Assembly: GCA_902496505.1 (NCBI GenBank)
Contig: CABVBB010000163.1
Span: forward strand, 1-5,826
Length of the DNA: 5,826 nucleotides
Direction: 5' to 3'
From: an uncultured Peptococcaceae bacterium
GTDB lineage: Bacteria; Bacillota; Peptococcia; Peptococcales; Peptococcaceae
Each line of letters begins with the position of its first letter. The stretch's first letter is position 1. The notes under the pieces are model-generated. The model was not told the DNA's origin. It made no database searches and saw nothing but the letters and a program-made list of their open reading frames with translations. The translations under genes and the position numbers were made by a program. This document shows, piece after piece, positions 4,967-5,826 of the stretch.

Positions 4967-5729
4967 CAATGATCCCTCCTTACGGGAATGCCTTGCTCCC
5001 GCAGATAGTCCTTGACCTGCGGAATGGTCAGCTCGCCGAAATGAAAAAGTGAGGCCGCCAGCGCCGCATCTGCGCCCGTTTCGGCAAACACTTCTGCAAA
5101 ATGCGCCAAACTGCCGCAGCCGCCGCTGGAAATAACTGGAATACCCACTGCTTCGGCCACCGCCTGCGTCATCGCCAGATCGTAGCCGTTTTTGGTGCCG
5201 TCAGTGTTCATGGAGGTCAAGAGGATCTCGCCCGCGCCCAGGGCTTCGCCCTCCTTGGCCCAAGCGATGACGTCTTTGCCGGTATCGATGCGGCCGCCGT
5301 TGATATAAACGTGATAGCTGCCATCCTCCATGCGCCGACCGTCGATGCCAGCACCACACATTGGTTGCCGAAGATCTCCGCCGCCTCGTGGATCAGCTGA
5401 GGATCTTTGACCGCCGCAGAATTGACGGCTACTTTGTCCGCGCCTGCCCGAAGGATCTCGCGGAAATCTTCGATGCTGCGGATGCCGCCGCCCACGGTGA
5501 GCGGCACGAAGACCTGCGAAGCCGTGCGGCGCACCACATCGACCATGGTGCCGCGGCCCTCATGGCTGGCGGTGATGTCCAAAAAGACGATCTCGTCCGC
5601 GCCCTGTTCATTGTACATCACCGCATAATCGACTGGATCGCCCACTTCTTTGATGCCCACGAAATTGACGCCCTTGACGACCTTGCCGTCGCGGACGTCC
5701 AGGCAGGGAATGATGCGTTTGGCTAACAT
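4966..5729 (-). pseudogene. hisF: Imidazole glycerol phosphate synthase subunit HisF, one-base frameshift
   Basis: Cyclase subunit of the HisH-HisF synthase: uses ammonia from HisH to turn PRFAR into imidazole glycerol phosphate and AICAR; (beta/alpha)8 barrel. The start [15 protein letters not shown] (ATG at 5729, RBS GGAGGGG) includes catalytic D11. FLDITAS (49-55) and [11 protein letters not shown] (79-89) are normal. After GNQCVVLA the frame breaks: the minus strand reads CTG-GC-ATC-GAC where family HisF needs CTG-GCN-ATC-GAC (LAID). One base is missing at about 5346/5347, two codons before catalytic D130. The +1-restored product continues [19 protein letters not shown]... [21 protein letters not shown] ... 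SSGGCG and ends at TGA 4968-4966. Restored length is 254 aa, the family norm. Unrestored, translation would give 170 aa with a nonsense tail ending at 5217. The site is not a poly-base slippery run, so a sequencing or assembly error or a recent mutation is likelier than programmed frameshifting. Twelve bp separate it from hisA. Confidence 0.9.
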
Positions 5730-5741
5730 ACTATCCCCTCC

Positions 5742-5826
5742 CTAGCGCGCCGCCTGGATGGCCTGCGCCAGATCCAGGGTGCCTTTGTATAGTGATTTGC
5801 CGCAGATCGCGCCGTACAGTCCGGCC
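5742..5826 (-). CDS. hisA: HisA isomerase, C-terminal end (partial)
   Basis: Only the last 27 codons are in the window; the gene continues past 5826. The peptide GLYGAICGKSLYKGTLDLAQA matches the C-terminal end of HisA (phosphoribosylformimino-AICAR-phosphate isomerase), where the G-x-I-x-G-K-(A/S)-L-Y-x-G motif forms part of the last phosphate-binding beta/alpha unit. HisF shares the barrel, but its own C-terminus is seen elsewhere in the window, and the hisA-hisF order is standard. The TAG stop is at 5744-5742, 12 bp before the hisF start, with the hisF ribosome binding site in the gap. The visible part is intact. Confidence 0.85.
   Translation of the reverse strand, partial: AGLYGAICGKSLYKGTLDLAQAIQAAR

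Noticed and set aside
5341..5355. Programmed ribosomal frameshift in hisF
   Set aside because: No slippery heptamer, stop-codon shift site or following structure is evident, and HisF is not known to use recoding.
4966..5361. Independent protein starting [10 protein letters not shown]
   Set aside because: It is the 3' half of hisF after the frameshift; the ATG has no ribosome binding site and lies within the HisF barrel.

Overview
All genes in this window read on the minus strand, so gene order below runs from high to low coordinates. The DNA is moderately GC-rich by eye, with strong GGAGG-type ribosome binding sites, tight spacing, and separate (unfused) hisI and hisE. Together with feoA-feoA-feoB plus a tiny FeoB-associated Cys-rich protein, this points to a Bacillota-type anaerobe (a Clostridia or Negativicutes relative). 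That placement is inference. No mobile element, CRISPR array, tRNA or rRNA was seen.

Region 1 (5826 to 4236) is the distal half of a histidine operon: the 3' end of hisA, then hisF, hisI and hisE. hisF is split by an apparent one-base deletion just before its second catalytic aspartate. Between hisI and hisE lie two perfect copies of the 16-bp ParB-binding palindrome (parS). They suggest a chromosomal locus, probably in the origin-proximal part of the replicon.

Region 2 (4168 to 2897) holds one 382-residue protein with two TerD-family domains joined by a Pro-rich linker. It starts 67 bp after hisE and is followed by a clear intrinsic terminator that probably ends the whole his-terD transcript.

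Region 3 (2866 to 41) is a ferrous iron uptake operon: a sigma-A-type promoter, two different small FeoA proteins, the FeoB GTPase/permease, and a 56-residue Cys-rich single-span membrane protein. A repeated operator-like inverted repeat (AGTTAG-N6-CTAACT and close variants) covers the promoter, occurs again just downstream of it, recurs between feoA and feoB, and occurs once more inside feoB. It looks like the site of a metal-responsive repressor with DtxR-like half-sites. That regulator is not in the window.

The most notable observations are the parS pair inside the his operon, the four-site operator series including one intragenic copy, the hisF frameshift, and the two-domain TerD protein attached to a biosynthetic operon.
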